A stretch of DNA of 64,000 nucleotides, from positions 70,590,969 through 70,654,968 of the forward strand of contig OX377205.1 of NCBI GenBank assembly GCA_947396885.1, read 5' to 3'. The number at the start of each line of letters is the position of its first letter. Position 1 is the first letter of the stretch. Made by a program: the position numbers and the translations under genes. The notes beneath the pieces were generated by a model, which saw only the letters and a program-made list of their open reading frames with translations, was not told the origin of the DNA and made no database searches. This stretch comes from Heligmosomoides polygyrus polygyrus (Eukaryota; Nematoda; Chromadorea; Rhabditida; Heligmosomidae). Shown in pieces: positions 13,801-22,925 of this stretch.

Positions 13801-16800
13801 CAGCGTCGTCAAAGTCATGTCCACCAGTGCTCGTGTTGTTATCCACTTGCTAACTCTGGAGTGTGAATCGCCTTTGGATGCGCCTCCATCTAGAGAGGAG
13901 AAGAAGTTAGCAGATAGGATAGCAAGAATTTTGAGGCTGTTCGAAGATAAACAGTTGGAGGAAATCCATGATGAAGAGAACCTGGAAATCGACGAAGACG
14001 AGGTCGACGGCGAATGGAACATAACTGAAGAGGAGGACGACCTGAACCTGGATCAGCCAGCTGGACCAAAAACGATCACCTTTTCTGGAGGTCAGGAAAT
14101 TCCAGAGGAGCGGGTGTGTTTCTGAACTGAAGAATATGGCGGGTACCATTGAGGAATAAGGTCTGACTGAAGAACATATGTTCAGGTTTGGGAGGCAGCT
14201 GAATATCACTGGTCCACATCAAGGAAGTCTTCTCGCAGCAGGAAGAGTACACAGCATAGATTTGCATTTCTTCGCAATGAGCGCGACTGGGTAAAGAATC
14301 TGGCTGCGAGGAACCTTTGGCTTTCATTCATTGCTTATATTGCAATCACTCGTATTGCTTTATGCACTATGTTAGTGCGTACCACTGGTGTTAAAAATCA
14401 CATATAGTATCCTTGTTTGCCTGTGAATGCTTGCTTATTTGTAAACCTATTTTGTGTTATGCTGTAGTTATGTAACTTTAGATATTTTGTAATTGATTTA
14501 CTTTTTACTTCGCAGATGGGTGCTGTGAAGAACTGCCTCGGTTCTTTAGTAGTAAGCATTTTAGCTAATCTGTAGCTTGAAGCATATGTTATATGTAAAC
14601 ATGCTCTATAACACACTATAATACCCCTAGGTGGATTACCTATACGATAAACATGGATTTTGCAAAAGTGCAAAACAAACGCAGTNNNNNNNNNNNNNNN
14701 NNNNNNNNNNNNNNNNNNNNNNNNNNNNNNNNNNNNNNNNNNNNNNNNNNNNNNNNNNNNNNNNNNNNNNNNNNNNNNNNNNNNNNNNNNNNNNNNNNNN
14801 NNNNNNNNNNNNNNNNNNNNNNNNNNNNNNNNNNNNNNNNNNNNNNNNNNNNNNNNNNNNNNNNNNNNNNNNNNNNNNNNNNNNNGCCAACCTTCCTTAT
14901 GTAATCGTATAAAGGGGTCCCGTAGCCGAGTATAAATCTCGCAGGCGCCATGTCAGCGCCGAATCCTCTTATTCTGCTGGACAAACTAAGCGAACAATAT
15001 AAGCGCTTGGACGATATCAATTAGGACATCTTTGTCAGTATAACAAAGCTATCCATGAATTTTGAGACCAATCAGTACCACTCTTTATCACAGACTATAA
15101 AGAGCACTGTCTTCCAAGCGTACCTCCCATGCTTTGGACTCGTTGTATCTCCACAGCTTGACCATACGATCATCAGATCCAGAGACAAGAATGGGCATTG
15201 TATGGTGGAACGCCACCCAATTCACTCCTAAAAGACTCAGAATATTATAAGAAGCTACTTTAGGAGCGTTAAATGGTTCAAATAAATACTAAATGGTCAG
15301 GAAAATAAAGCTATTTTTCCTAAATCTGGAAAACCTACAATATGAACGTCTAACGTCCATTCTTGACTAGGATCCCGCTATATCGCTATGATTATTCATC
15401 GCAATACAAAAGGAAATCATGCAATAACCTGTAAAATCTGCTTCTAACTTTAGCCAAAAAGCCTAAATCTTTTCATCAGTCTTCTACCAAGATTTAACCT
15501 GCTTTGTATCTGCCGAGTGCTCCACTAGAAACGAATTCCTAGTTCTACCCTCCTGTACATGTATCCCAAGAGACAGTAATAAATAAAATCTTTAGGGCTT
15601 ACCTCTATCATGACCTTCCAAAACATGCTTCACGACAACATCTGGCTGTCCGAAGAGGTCTGCCTGGGTCTGCGGACCTGAGCCGGATCGAGATACTGTT
15701 CCTCCACCACCGGGCAGCTGTTTCTTCCCTAAAGGACGCCGATTACCTTAGCAAACATGACACCAGACAAAAAAGCTGCCAGTGATAAGAAAACTCACTC
15801 AAACCAGAGATATCCCAAATGCGAACGGTCTGGTCGAGCGAAGCGGACGCCACGAGATCCTCCGAGGGGTGGAACTGGGCACACATCACATAATGGTTGT
15901 GACCTGCAACAGAAAGCGTTCGGGCGAGTTCCTCATTAGACAAACGGTTCAAGGAACGTACCGGTTAGAATAGCAATCGAGTTACGTGACTGCCAGTTCC
16001 AAATACGAACGGTTTGGTCGTCCGAGGACGAGATGATCCACGGATACTTGTGATGGAAGAATGTCGACCGGATGTAGTCAAGGTGACCGAGTAGAGTGAA
16101 GATGCAGCGACGTTGCTTGTAGTTCCACACCTACAAGGGCTACTCTTTAGTCCAGCAAAGCTTGAACAGACACAAATGAGTAAATCTACCTTTATTTTGT
16201 AGTCATCGCCTCCAGAAACGAAAATCGGCTGATCCTGGTGGAAGCATATGCCTCTGACTGGACCATCGTGCTCGTCAAATTTGTCGAGAAGGACACACAT
16301 TCTGTAGTCCCATAACTGGATCACGCCGCTGTGCAGTGAAGCGAGCACCCATGGTCGCGTTGGATGAAATGATATGCCTAAAACGCTGAAGACCACTAAC
16401 GCATTAAATCAGTTTGTGAACAAGATTCAAACCTTTGGACAAACTGGCTAAGAACCAGCTTAAAATATTTGAGAATTAGCGCCACATTGCACGAACATCG
16501 AATAAGGCCGATATGAGTGCTAGTGAAAGAAACCCCACACTTCACTGAGAAGCCTTTGAAATGAAATAAGGAACCTTCATTGCACTGAACGGAGCATACA
16601 TGATGGATACCCAAAATGTTCAACACGATACTACGTATAAAAGAGATGATCTGTCAGTTTTTCCAGCAATGGAGGGTCCTACAGTTCGCACGCACAAAAT
16701 TGAAGGTTGTAAAAAAACCGAAGGCTTGGCCACAAGCTGACAGACTGAACTGAATGATGTTGTGGATCAGAACAGATAAGATGGACGACTCGCTGGAAAT

Positions 16801-17757
16801 TAATAATATAGATCGCCCCATAAACAGCTATCGATAATGAGGATTTTTGGTTGGAGCAACTCATGCTATGTGCGGATGATCATGGACATGCCTCACAGCA
16901 ATTGAGTGATATCGTATCATAATCAATCGATGTGTAAAGACACTGCCTTTAGTGGTAAAAGTTCTCTGATGGTAAAGGGTTAGCATCCTGCCCGGAGAGA
17001 TGCGCGTTAGAGTACCAACAGGTGCAATAGCTTTGATCGTAATGGTACATTTACGTAGCATCTTGTGGCTTCTATGTGCTTAATATTCACTTCTTGCGAT
17101 CCATAATGTGAAAGTGATACCATTTTACCGGCAAGGTCTACCAAAGTTAAGCGAGTCACTCAGCAGACGGTGAAGAAGCGAAGAAAGACTGCAGCGCATA
17201 AATTTGATGAGCTCAATATTAATCGGAAGGAAAGTCCAGGATTTAAAATGAAAAAGTGGAAAGAGCGCAGTGCGGGTTTGGATGATTCACTGCTTCCAGC
17301 AGAGGTGGATATTTTAGACACACGACAGGATAGCAGGTTGCGTTGACCTCCCGTAGCGACCCACTCTCCTTACTAGGTCTGCGCTAGAACGGTAAACTCC
17401 AAAGAAAAAGTATTGGTGACAAGACTGCACACACTCCCAATCCGTATTCTCTCATGAGATATAATATCTTCTAATTTCAAAGTATAGGGTGCAGGGTTTA
17501 ACCAACGACCTTGGATCCAGCCATGCATGACACTTCGACTGGCTCGCACAAGGTTTGAGTGTTTACCTGGTTCACGAGGTTCCTCGAATGTTCCACAAAA
17601 GCCTCCAGTTGGTCAATCAATTTTTGTCTAGAATATACTACATATTTGAACGATTTTTACCTGTCTGCTGTAATGTCCAGTCTTATATGGTGACAGAGGG
17701 CCCTTCTTTGAACTTCATCAAACATAAAACATAAATTAAGATGAACAATGAGGAACA

Positions 17758-17801
<44 letters not shown>

Positions 17802-18370
17802 GAAATAGAAAAATGAGAAATAGCCATTAACCCGTGAGTGGTCAGTTTTTGTTCAAGGGAAACGTATATATTTCACTAAGCGGCCAAGTATTCCGTTTTA
17901 GAAACAGACAGTCTGGTCTAGCAGATGGGTACAGCAGACCAACGTGGTGCAAAACTTCCAGTTGCACATGACGCGATATCCTCTTTCCTATTACAGATCC
18001 ACGCTTTATTTGCGCACGTTTAGGGCAAAGGAAGGAACTCCAGGATGAAGGCAATTTTATCACGGAGGCGTCACTTCTTATCGTTTTTTTTCTCGTGTCA
18101 GTGAGTCTTTGCACTTTTTGTAAGATGACCCCCCCCCTCAACTACCCTAGCGCCCGCAATCCTAGAGTGGAGGTGGAACTCCTCTAGGAAAACGAAGTAT
18201 TCTAATCATACCGCAGCCTTTTGCAAATTCCAAGCCTACTTGATACTGCCCCCCCCCCATACCCGTACTGCGTCGAAAGCAAAACCGATACTCAGGAGCG
18301 GCTCAAAACTACAAGCAAGCTCACCTTTCACTCGCGCTGATTTGGATTCGAACTTAATCAGCAGCGACAT
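1005..18370 (-). CDS. COPA: Coatomer subunit alpha (alpha-COP), complete, 29 exons
   Basis: Alpha-COP is the WD40-repeat subunit of the COPI coat, which drives Golgi-to-ER and intra-Golgi retrograde vesicle traffic by binding dilysine cargo tails. Exons (minus strand, gene order): 18325-18370, 16190-16377, 15962-16130, 15799-15903, 15603-15728, 15124-15227, 11975-12114, 11736-11918, 11522-11666, 11339-11449, 11111-11281, 10817-10903, 10661-10752, 8062-8160, 7870-7951, 7648-7815, 7482-7588, 7277-7413, 4818-4984, 4576-4758, 4490-4555, 4326-4446, 4095-4272, 3952-4005, 3735-3894, 1780-1854, 1397-1577, 1264-1340, 1005-1205. They total 3723 nt, a multiple of three, giving 1240 residues; from memory the human protein is about 1224. 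The ATG at 18370 starts [16 protein letters not shown], the conserved alpha-COP N-terminus. All introns are GT-AG; the acceptor at 4447 (TTAGAG) is the least certain. No frameshift or internal stop was found. Confidence 0.95.
1855..3734. other. COPA: COPA intron 25 (1.9 kb)
   Basis: The intron between exons 25 and 26. I see no recognisable repeat family or coding exon in it; the short open frames have no family resemblance. Confidence 0.6.
3735..4984 (-). CDS. COPA: COPA exons 19-25: acidic linker and start of COPI C-terminal domain
   Basis: Residues 754-1063. Exon 19 carries [17 protein letters not shown] and [13 protein letters not shown]. Exons 20-22 encode the variable acidic linker, including [18 protein letters not shown] and [15 protein letters not shown]; introns of 20 nt (4556-4575) and 43 nt (4447-4489) are the shortest calls in the gene, and the 20-nt one may instead be read-through. 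Exon 23 starts the conserved C-terminal domain with [15 protein letters not shown] and [21 protein letters not shown]. Exon 25 contains [21 protein letters not shown]. Confidence 0.88.
5328..5844. repeat. Foldback with inward-facing tRNA-like heads (COPA intron 18)
   Basis: The left arm (about 5328-5460) and the reverse complement of the right arm (about 5720-5844) align over more than 100 bp. Both start TGGCGCAGTMGGTAGGA, share AGGAGCAC, a TTCGAGT or ATCGAGTCC motif, and end CAATATTTTYGCACATATTAG. The starts fit a tRNA box A and the TTCGAGT part a box B, about 45-50 nt apart. The heads are at the outer ends and both point inward. No target-site duplication was found. Confidence 0.6.
7277..8160 (-). 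CDS. COPA: COPA exons 14-18: coatomer WD-associated region
   Basis: Residues 556-753. Landmarks are [16 protein letters not shown], the [24 protein letters not shown] helices, [15 protein letters not shown], and the [14 protein letters not shown] helix pair followed by [17 protein letters not shown]. This alpha-solenoid follows the second propeller and in COPI forms part of the alpha/beta-prime cage contact. A 2.5-kb intron (8161-10660) precedes this block and a 2.3-kb intron (4985-7276) follows it. Confidence 0.93.
8161..8865. other. COPA: COPA intron 13, exon-proximal part
   Basis: This is the part of the 2.5-kb intron nearest exon 14. Nothing recognisable was seen. Confidence 0.5.
8866..9165 (+). 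repeat. tRNA-derived SINE, family A, copy 1
   Basis: This is one of the best-preserved copies of a roughly 280-bp dispersed family. The head reads GAGTCGGAGGAGGCGCCGG, with a box-B-like GGTTCGGATTTCC about 45 nt on. The body contains GTCTGGGAAGGATAAAGCGC and CTCCACGACATCCCGTAG. The 3' end is TAACGCCGTCCTTTATCC repeated as (TTTATCC)n, a SINE-like tail. Other copies occur at 18998, 26695, 28476, 35455, 35735, 42140, 44365, 47120, 51785 and 57235. It lies in COPA intron 13. Confidence 0.7.
9620..9790 (+). pseudogene. Non-LTR retrotransposon reverse-transcriptase remnant
   Basis: The plus strand near 9636-9675 translates [12 protein letters not shown], which matches the (V/T)YASETW motif after the RT domain of nematode non-LTR elements. 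The following frame is broken by several stops. Similar decayed sequence may continue to about 10450, but I could not support the limits. A second remnant with the same motif lies at 25300-26035 on the minus strand. Confidence 0.45.
9791..10660. other. COPA: COPA intron 13, remainder
   Basis: The sequence up to exon 13 is of low information. Parts may be more of the decayed LINE, but there are many stops in all frames. Confidence 0.4.
10661..12114 (-). CDS. COPA: COPA exons 7-13: end of first propeller and second propeller
   Basis: Residues 246-556. Exon 7 opens with [18 protein letters not shown] and contains the conserved [17 protein letters not shown] strand; exon 8 has [23 protein letters not shown]. 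Exon 9 needs the acceptor TTTCCAG at 11667 rather than the nearby CAAG, because only that keeps the frame. Exons 10-13 cover the second beta-propeller, with [20 protein letters not shown] and [15 protein letters not shown] motifs and the FDVQQKR signature. Exons 12 and 13 are split by a 64-nt intron (10753-10816). Confidence 0.92.
12690..13185. repeat. GC-rich degenerate tandem duplication with hairpins (COPA intron 6)
   Basis: Two related units lie about 270 bp apart. Each has TTCAACATGGA (12828 and 13098) followed by a stretch ending in CTGCTTGACACAGCG and AACTGCGTG. The preceding parts form hairpins: GGGTATCTCACGCAG pairs with CTGCGAGAGATACCC around 12757-12800, and TTGCCCGCG pairs with CGCGGGCAA. 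The GC content and structure stand out from the AT-rich intron around them. The function is unknown. Confidence 0.5.
13029..13106. repeat. Long perfect-stem hairpin
   Basis: ATGTTGAA at the left pairs with TTCAACAT at the right. Further in, GTTGCCCGCG pairs with CGCGGGCAAC and AGGTACGC with GCGTACCT, leaving a loop of about four bases. The stem is about 35 bp with a few mismatches. It could fold in RNA because COPA pre-mRNA is transcribed through it. Confidence 0.6.
13465..13532 (+). repeat. tRNA-like unit (box A/box B) beside foldback
   Basis: GTGGCGTAGTAGGGAAGTGGTCGGG fits a tRNA D-arm/box A, and GGGTTTGGATCCC about 35 nt later fits box B. The acceptor stem does not pair, so this is not a working tRNA gene. 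It lies directly outside the perfect inverted-repeat arm at 13534 and points into the element. Confidence 0.45.
13534..14685. mobile_element. Foldback element with identical 161-bp arms, truncated by assembly gap
   Basis: Left arm 13534-13694 and right arm 14525-14685 are exact reverse complements over 161 bp by direct reading. The right arm stops at the N gap, so the true arm is probably longer. Identity of the arms suggests a recent insertion or gene conversion. The interior holds a two-exon open frame (13742-14407). Long terminal repeats with an interior gene suit a Mutator-like or other TIR transposon, but no target-site duplication can be read because of the gap. Confidence 0.65.
13742..14407 (+). 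CDS. Acidic protein of the foldback element, two exons, unrecognised
   Basis: Exon A (13742-14113) is followed by an intron with GTGTGT donor and TATGTTCAG acceptor (14114-14185) and exon B (14186-14407). The joined frame stays open to TAG at 14405-14407. The first 45 residues may be non-coding; the protein-like part starts near [19 protein letters not shown], followed by a strongly acidic stretch ([25 protein letters not shown]) and, in exon B, a basic part [20 protein letters not shown]. This acidic-then-basic layout resembles N-terminal parts of transposon-encoded proteins, but I do not recognise a family and no catalytic motif is present. It probably belongs to the transposon, not to the host. 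Confidence 0.4.
14686..14885. other. Assembly gap (200 N)
   Basis: A run of exactly 200 N. It starts within the right arm of a perfect inverted repeat, so the collapse is probably caused by the palindrome. Confidence 0.99.
14886..15123. other. COPA: COPA intron 6, exon-proximal end after the gap
   Basis: Unique sequence between the gap and the donor of exon 6. Nothing recognisable was seen. Confidence 0.5.
15124..18370 (-). CDS. COPA: COPA exons 1-6: N-terminal WD40 propeller
   Basis: Residues 1-246. Exon 1 (18325-18370) holds the start; exon 2 begins at 16377 after TTTTAG and completes the glycine of VKG-ISFHP. The WD repeats show the usual endings [33 protein letters not shown] and MVKLWRY, with the GHLDYIR and [13 protein letters not shown] repeat starts between them. 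In alpha-COP this propeller reads dilysine (KKXX) sorting signals. A short linker after the fourth repeat ([15 protein letters not shown]) differs from the vertebrate linker and is glycine-rich. Confidence 0.93.
16378..18324. other. COPA: COPA intron 1 (1.9 kb)
   Basis: The first intron of COPA, with a GTGAGC donor at 18324 and a CGTTTTAG acceptor at 16378. It contains a (GA)n microsatellite at 17760-17797 and C-runs near 18131 and 18250. No coding exon was seen. Confidence 0.7.
17760..17797. repeat. (GA)n microsatellite
   Basis: An uninterrupted AG dinucleotide run of about 38 bp in COPA intron 1. Confidence 0.95.
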
Positions 18371-18397
18371 TTCACCGGGAATGTCGCTATCCGGCTG

Positions 18398-18410
18398 GTT
18401 CTCCTGAAAC
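18398..18410 (-). promoter_or_regulatory. COPA: Candidate spliced-leader acceptor upstream of COPA
   Basis: On the minus strand GTGTTTCAG followed by GAGAACC lies about 33 nt upstream of the COPA ATG. TTTCAG a short way before the start codon is the usual nematode trans-splice site, so COPA may receive a spliced leader here. This is inference from the motif and its distance only. Confidence 0.45.
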
Positions 18411-18997
18411 ACTTCAGAATCAGGAGGAGGAGAGCGAGGTCACCATACTCGGAATCGTTACGCGAGGCGACGTGTCCAAGTCGAGAAAATCCGCGTCTAC
18501 GTCGAGAAGCACAACGAGCATACGACAGCGACCGAGCTACCCTCCGAACTCCTCAGAAACCGCAGCCAGGTGGCCGGAAAATGACGGGAGGACCGAGGAA
18601 GGATGATCGGGGAGAAGAGCAACGTTGGCAGTGCTAAACTACCGTACTCGGAAGACACGCATGCGGACGCTCGCGTCGCGTCGCGACGTCCGTGGTGCGC
18701 ACCAGATGATGCGCCGCTGAGCCTTCGAACATTCGAAAGCTTTCCTGTGACTGAACTGTTTGCAGTCCTTCAAATTGAAGGCCCGCTCTTGAATTAGCTG
18801 TTGAGTCGACGGCTAGCTGACATGAGGTGCATGCTTATCCATTTATTTATTCTGTACGTGAACAATCACACGAAGTTAAACTAAAACAGAGGTGGAACAT
18901 GAGAGAAGGGTAGATTTAACCAAATACTGGTAAGTACAGCCAGCACGCACAAAGGTGAAAAAGGAGGTAGGCTATTGAGAAACTTTTGAAGATGAGG
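18411..18997. promoter_or_regulatory. COPA upstream region
   Basis: About 250 bp next to the COPA start are GC-rich with many CG dinucleotides (18430-18720), unlike the AT-rich sequence beyond. This is the likely COPA promoter region. No TATA box or named factor site was recognised, and no divergent gene is evident. Confidence 0.35.
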
Positions 18998-19280
18998 ATA
19001 GAAGGATAAAAAATGGCGCAACTCAATCCCTTTTGAAATGCGCCACGCATTCTTCTTCTACGGAATGTCGTGGAGGCGATTGGAATGCGTATTTGGACAT
19101 ACAAAGACTTGCGGTGGTGAACAAGTCAGCGCTTTATCCTTCCCAGACAACTCTGCTACCAATGACCGACCCCAAAGGGATGGAAGGCTTCCCCTGGGCG
19201 GGGAATCTGAGCCAAGAACCTGGTATCGAGTGCACGCGACAACCGGCACCTCCTCCGACTGCGCTACATACGGCCCTCTC
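18998..19280 (-). repeat. tRNA-derived SINE, family A, copy 2
   Basis: On the minus strand the head GCGCAGTCGGAGGAGGTGCCGG is followed by TACCAGGTTCTTGGCTCAGATTC and the same body as copy 1, ending in TTGAGTTGCGCC and a TTTATCC-like tail. It is well preserved and nearly full length. Confidence 0.65.
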
Positions 19281-22200
19281 CCTCCCCGAAGATATCGGTC
19301 AATGATTGATAGAATCCTAGTGGGAGGAGGCACTTCGTAGTACAGTTCTTTTGGCATCGACATTGCAGATGAAATTAAACTATTCTTCAAAGACAATATA
19401 CCGAGCTAACCTATGAGAGGACCTTCCTATGGAGTCTCTCAGTCGGCGAGGCCGTCCTACTTGTGTTTGCTTCGTTTTTCTATCGCCACCCCCCCCCCCG
19501 ACTAGGATAAACTGTAATTGACTTATTACACGTTAATTACTCTCGCCTTCAAGATGTGTCCGCATTTGCATCTTCGGGTTGGGTTGTGGGAATGGGCATG
19601 CGTACTGTGATTTACGATTTTACCATTTTGGGCTAATTTTGATACTATATTGTATTTCTAAGATTCCAGTAAAATTTGCGCTAAATAGACAATCATGACC
19701 CGACAGCCTTACTCACTGCACCTATCGTAAATTACCATAGTATTTCGAAAACGAATGTCAGCTTCGTGATCAGAGATCAAAATTAAGTTGGGTTTTGGGA
19801 GAATTTTTCGACCACTCCTCGACCTCTATGTAGATTCGTGAAAGTACAACAGTGCCCAAATTTTTTTAAAGATTTCCGATATTTGGGTCGTAAATCGTGA
19901 CTTTTCAAAAGTGCGACCCTTAATTCACTAAACGGTGTGTGGCCATGGCCACATGAAGTGGGTGTTGAAGTGTATTATGGACCAACTTGATAACAATGGA
20001 CTGCTCATCTTTATGTGCGAACGGTCATCGTGTGCGCACCGGTCAGTGCGGCGAGAGCGACGTCTTCATAAGTTGAAAGCTTTGGATTATTTCCCTACCG
20101 TGCACTTTCGTGCCACATACCGTTGAAGTGACCTGCAAATGCAGCCGTACGAAATACTCGGGAGAGAAAGTAAACAGTGAGTATATTCAGAATTACTGAA
20201 ATGGAACGCTGGACGGGTGTTTGCTAATGGCATTACCCTACTCTTCAAATGGAGTAAGTTAAAGGAAGGTTAAAGAGCGACGTTATTTAGTGACTTTTGA
20301 GGCTCATGCATTCTGCTTCTTCGGGTTGGTCCACTGCTCCTTGACCTCTGGATGTGGACCTCACCTCCAAATTCGATAATAGAACACCTTAATCACAACG
20401 GCCCCTTTTTTTAGGCCGTTTTGCTCTTTCGCTTCTGTGGGAAAGACGCTTCACATGTAATAGGGAGTAGAATATTAGGGTATGGTAGCGAAATGAATCA
20501 CTACCTGTGTATGGCGAGACACACAGATCGGCTGCTATCCACACACACTAACTCGCTCATTGTAGTACCAGACGTTCAACGGCCTGGCGGCCGCCAAACG
20601 TCTGGTTGGGTCTTCGCCCCAAACCCGGAGAATAGAACACCCCGAACGCCTTCTTGTCCTCTTTAGGCCTTCTCTCATTCATTACAGTAAAAAACTGGTT
20701 TTGCTATGTAGAATGGTATAGCAGAATACGGTAGGGCAAAATCTTCAAAACAGATCCTATGGTGCCTCACCCTGTATTACACGTACGCGATTCATTCTCT
20801 GAAGTACTCGTTCTATTATATTTATTAATTATGGTCCCCCTTTAATGGTTCTATTACTGGATCCTTTACTGAATATCAAGCGGAAATCCCCCTCTGCAAT
20901 TCAAACCCAGCAACATCCGGAGAACCGTAATGGCGGAATCAATTCGCCGAATATGATTCGCTCCCCTTGGCAGGATGTCTTGCCTCTTACTCACCCCAGC
21001 GTCGCCATGAACGGCAATGGAGTCGCCTTCGAAGACTGGAGGCGTGCACCCACTCAACTACCCATGTTTGCCCGATGAATAATCATGACAAAGTAACGTT
21101 GACTTATGTGCTCCTATGACGGAAGCTAGTGTCTTCCTCTTCGCAAACACTTGCTTTAACCTTTCATTTACCCACTCCATTGACTTTTAGCACTTCATCC
21201 ATAAGTTGCGCTGGTTTTTGAACAAAACATAGCTTAAAGCCAGTCGTCACGCGGCAGGTGGGAAGTTGTAGACGTCACTTCGGCTTCTCGTTCGCGCGTA
21301 GGTGATGCATGCTGCCATCCCTTGGAAGCTTAAGTGTTAGTTTGAGAAACATGTCTCACTGCTGAATTCTCTATTCATTCCATTTCCCAGATGCCCATTC
21401 AATAGTCTCTTGCAATAAGCCCCTAAATTCACAGCGTATTCTAAATAATATCAACCGGAACGACAATTGACCGCTCTGCCTCCTGATGACAGATATTCAT
21501 AAGTACTAGCGCCGAACAACGAAAATAATTGCAACTCTAGAAATTTTTAAACCTCCAGAACATAATTTTTGAGTTTGCAAGGTATAACACTCGTTTTGTT
21601 TGCTAATAGGCAAGCTTCTGCACTAATCCTTCCATATCTATATTTCTCTGTCTCTATGATCGGAATCAAAGGGGGTACGCAGAATCCCACACCACTTCTC
21701 TTTGCTCTCAAGCGATAGCTCGCTTGACCTCACACTGAATCTCACCAAAGCCCCCGCCATGTTTGAGCTTCAGCTCTATTTGAGCCGGTCGGAGCCTGAG
21801 CTCAAGTCCGTGACCGTCGGATTGGGCGATGATGAGGCTGGCTGTCATCGTTTGCACCTAACACGTCCCGCATTTGTCACCTGTCCGCGCCGTCCGTTAC
21901 AGACTGTCGCGCGACTCGTTGCACTTTCAGGTGGTCCTTGGCTGAAGCCCTCTCACAGGAGGGTCAGAGGGCGCTGCTTCGATACAACTACATGGACTAG
22001 TCCATGTTTTGTTAAGGCTTCTTCCTCGATTTAGCTTTCTTGCACTGCATGCTGTTTTCTCCTCACATTCAGGTACCATAACGTTTCGCTATGGGATAAC
22101 AGATCACAGAGCAGTTATCAGGATCCTTACACATTGTAGGCTTTACAGGTGTATTAGACATATTTTCATCCTTTCCTTTCCGCAACTCTTTCAGCTTTCT

Positions 22201-22735
22201 CGAAGGGATTTTTGCTCCGTATGTCTTGCGGTTTCATGAAGTCTGATCTCCAAAATTCTATGTTGGGAGAAGTAGCGAATTGACGACAACAAGTGTTGAA
22301 GCTAATTCCGATCTGACGTGGTCGTAAATTGCGCGAATTTCTTTATAGTGCATGGATGTATACTATCAACATACACATTGTAATAGGGAAGGATGTAAAA
22401 TGTTAGGTTACTTAAATAGTTTAAAAAGTAGGAGGTTGGAAAGGACTGGTTTTCAAGCTAATCAGTGAAAAAACGAGTCGCGATTCCCCCACTCCTTTAA
22501 CTTTTGCCTTCACGTAAAAGAGATAGTCCCTTAGAACTCAAAACCGCCTTCTACATCTGGCATTAGGTCTGGGTCATTTTGTCACGGAGTTGTTTCCCTA
22601 CTTAACGAGTTAATTGCTAGAGGGGACTATCCATACACTAGAAATCTTTCCACTATTGGTTACCGTGACGTTGCGCATGGATTCTGATTAGCTCTGACTC
22701 TGTCAATCCAAAAATAGTTTCCGATCTTATGTTGG
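19281..22735. other. Intergenic, no gene recognised
   Basis: A C-run followed by GACTAGGATA lies near 19490, and a hairpin (CCAGACGTT...AACGTCTGG) near 20569-20603. One GC-richer open frame at 21760-22034 (plus) begins MFELQLYLSRSEPELKS; it has no recognised family and could be chance. A strong acceptor (GCACTTTCAG, 21930) in another frame leads to SLAEALSQEGQRALLRYNYMD and a TAG at about 22000, a possible terminal exon. Neither is secure. Confidence 0.3.
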
Positions 22736-22739
22736 AGGG

Positions 22740-22925
22740 CAGAAAGGGGTTCTGCTTGACCTGGGTGGAGAAAAGGAGACCACAGGAGGGAAATACATGC
22801 TGTCACAACAATGGTTTGTTGCGATCAAAACTTCTAGCGCCAGGCGGGACTCAAACCCGCTCCTCCCTCTGACCGGGCGGGAATGCTCTACGCCTTTACA
22901 CCACCGGCGCCGTGTGATCGAACGC
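22740..22925 (-). repeat. tRNA-derived SINE, family B
   Basis: The minus strand starts with a tRNA-like unit (22837-22910) followed by TAGAAGTTTTGATCGCAACAAACCA, which matches the tail of the truncated copy at the left end of the window. The limits beyond the shared part are estimates. Confidence 0.5.
22837..22910 (-). tRNA. tRNA-like SINE head, probably not a functional tRNA
   Basis: The 74-nt unit has a 7-bp acceptor stem (GCGCCGG with CTGGCGC, one G-T pair) and a perfect T-arm (GCGGG TTTGAGT CCCGC). The D-arm (GTGTAAAGGCGTAGAGC) and the anticodon arm are degenerate: TCCC and GGGA would enclose a loop of 11 instead of 7. I cannot assign an anticodon. The SINE tail next to it makes a pseudogene head the better reading. 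Confidence 0.4.

Noticed and set aside
14631..15020. Frames running through the N gap
   Set aside because: They consist mainly of undetermined residues.
16388..16396. Acceptor GGTCTTCAG as the start of COPA exon 2
   Set aside because: From the phase-1 donor of exon 1 it would give an immediate stop (G|CG TTT TAG); the acceptor TTTTAG at 16378 restores VKG-ISFHP.
16950..17030. Possible tRNA-like sequence near TTAGAGTACC
   Set aside because: No paired acceptor stem and a poor box A; treated as chance.
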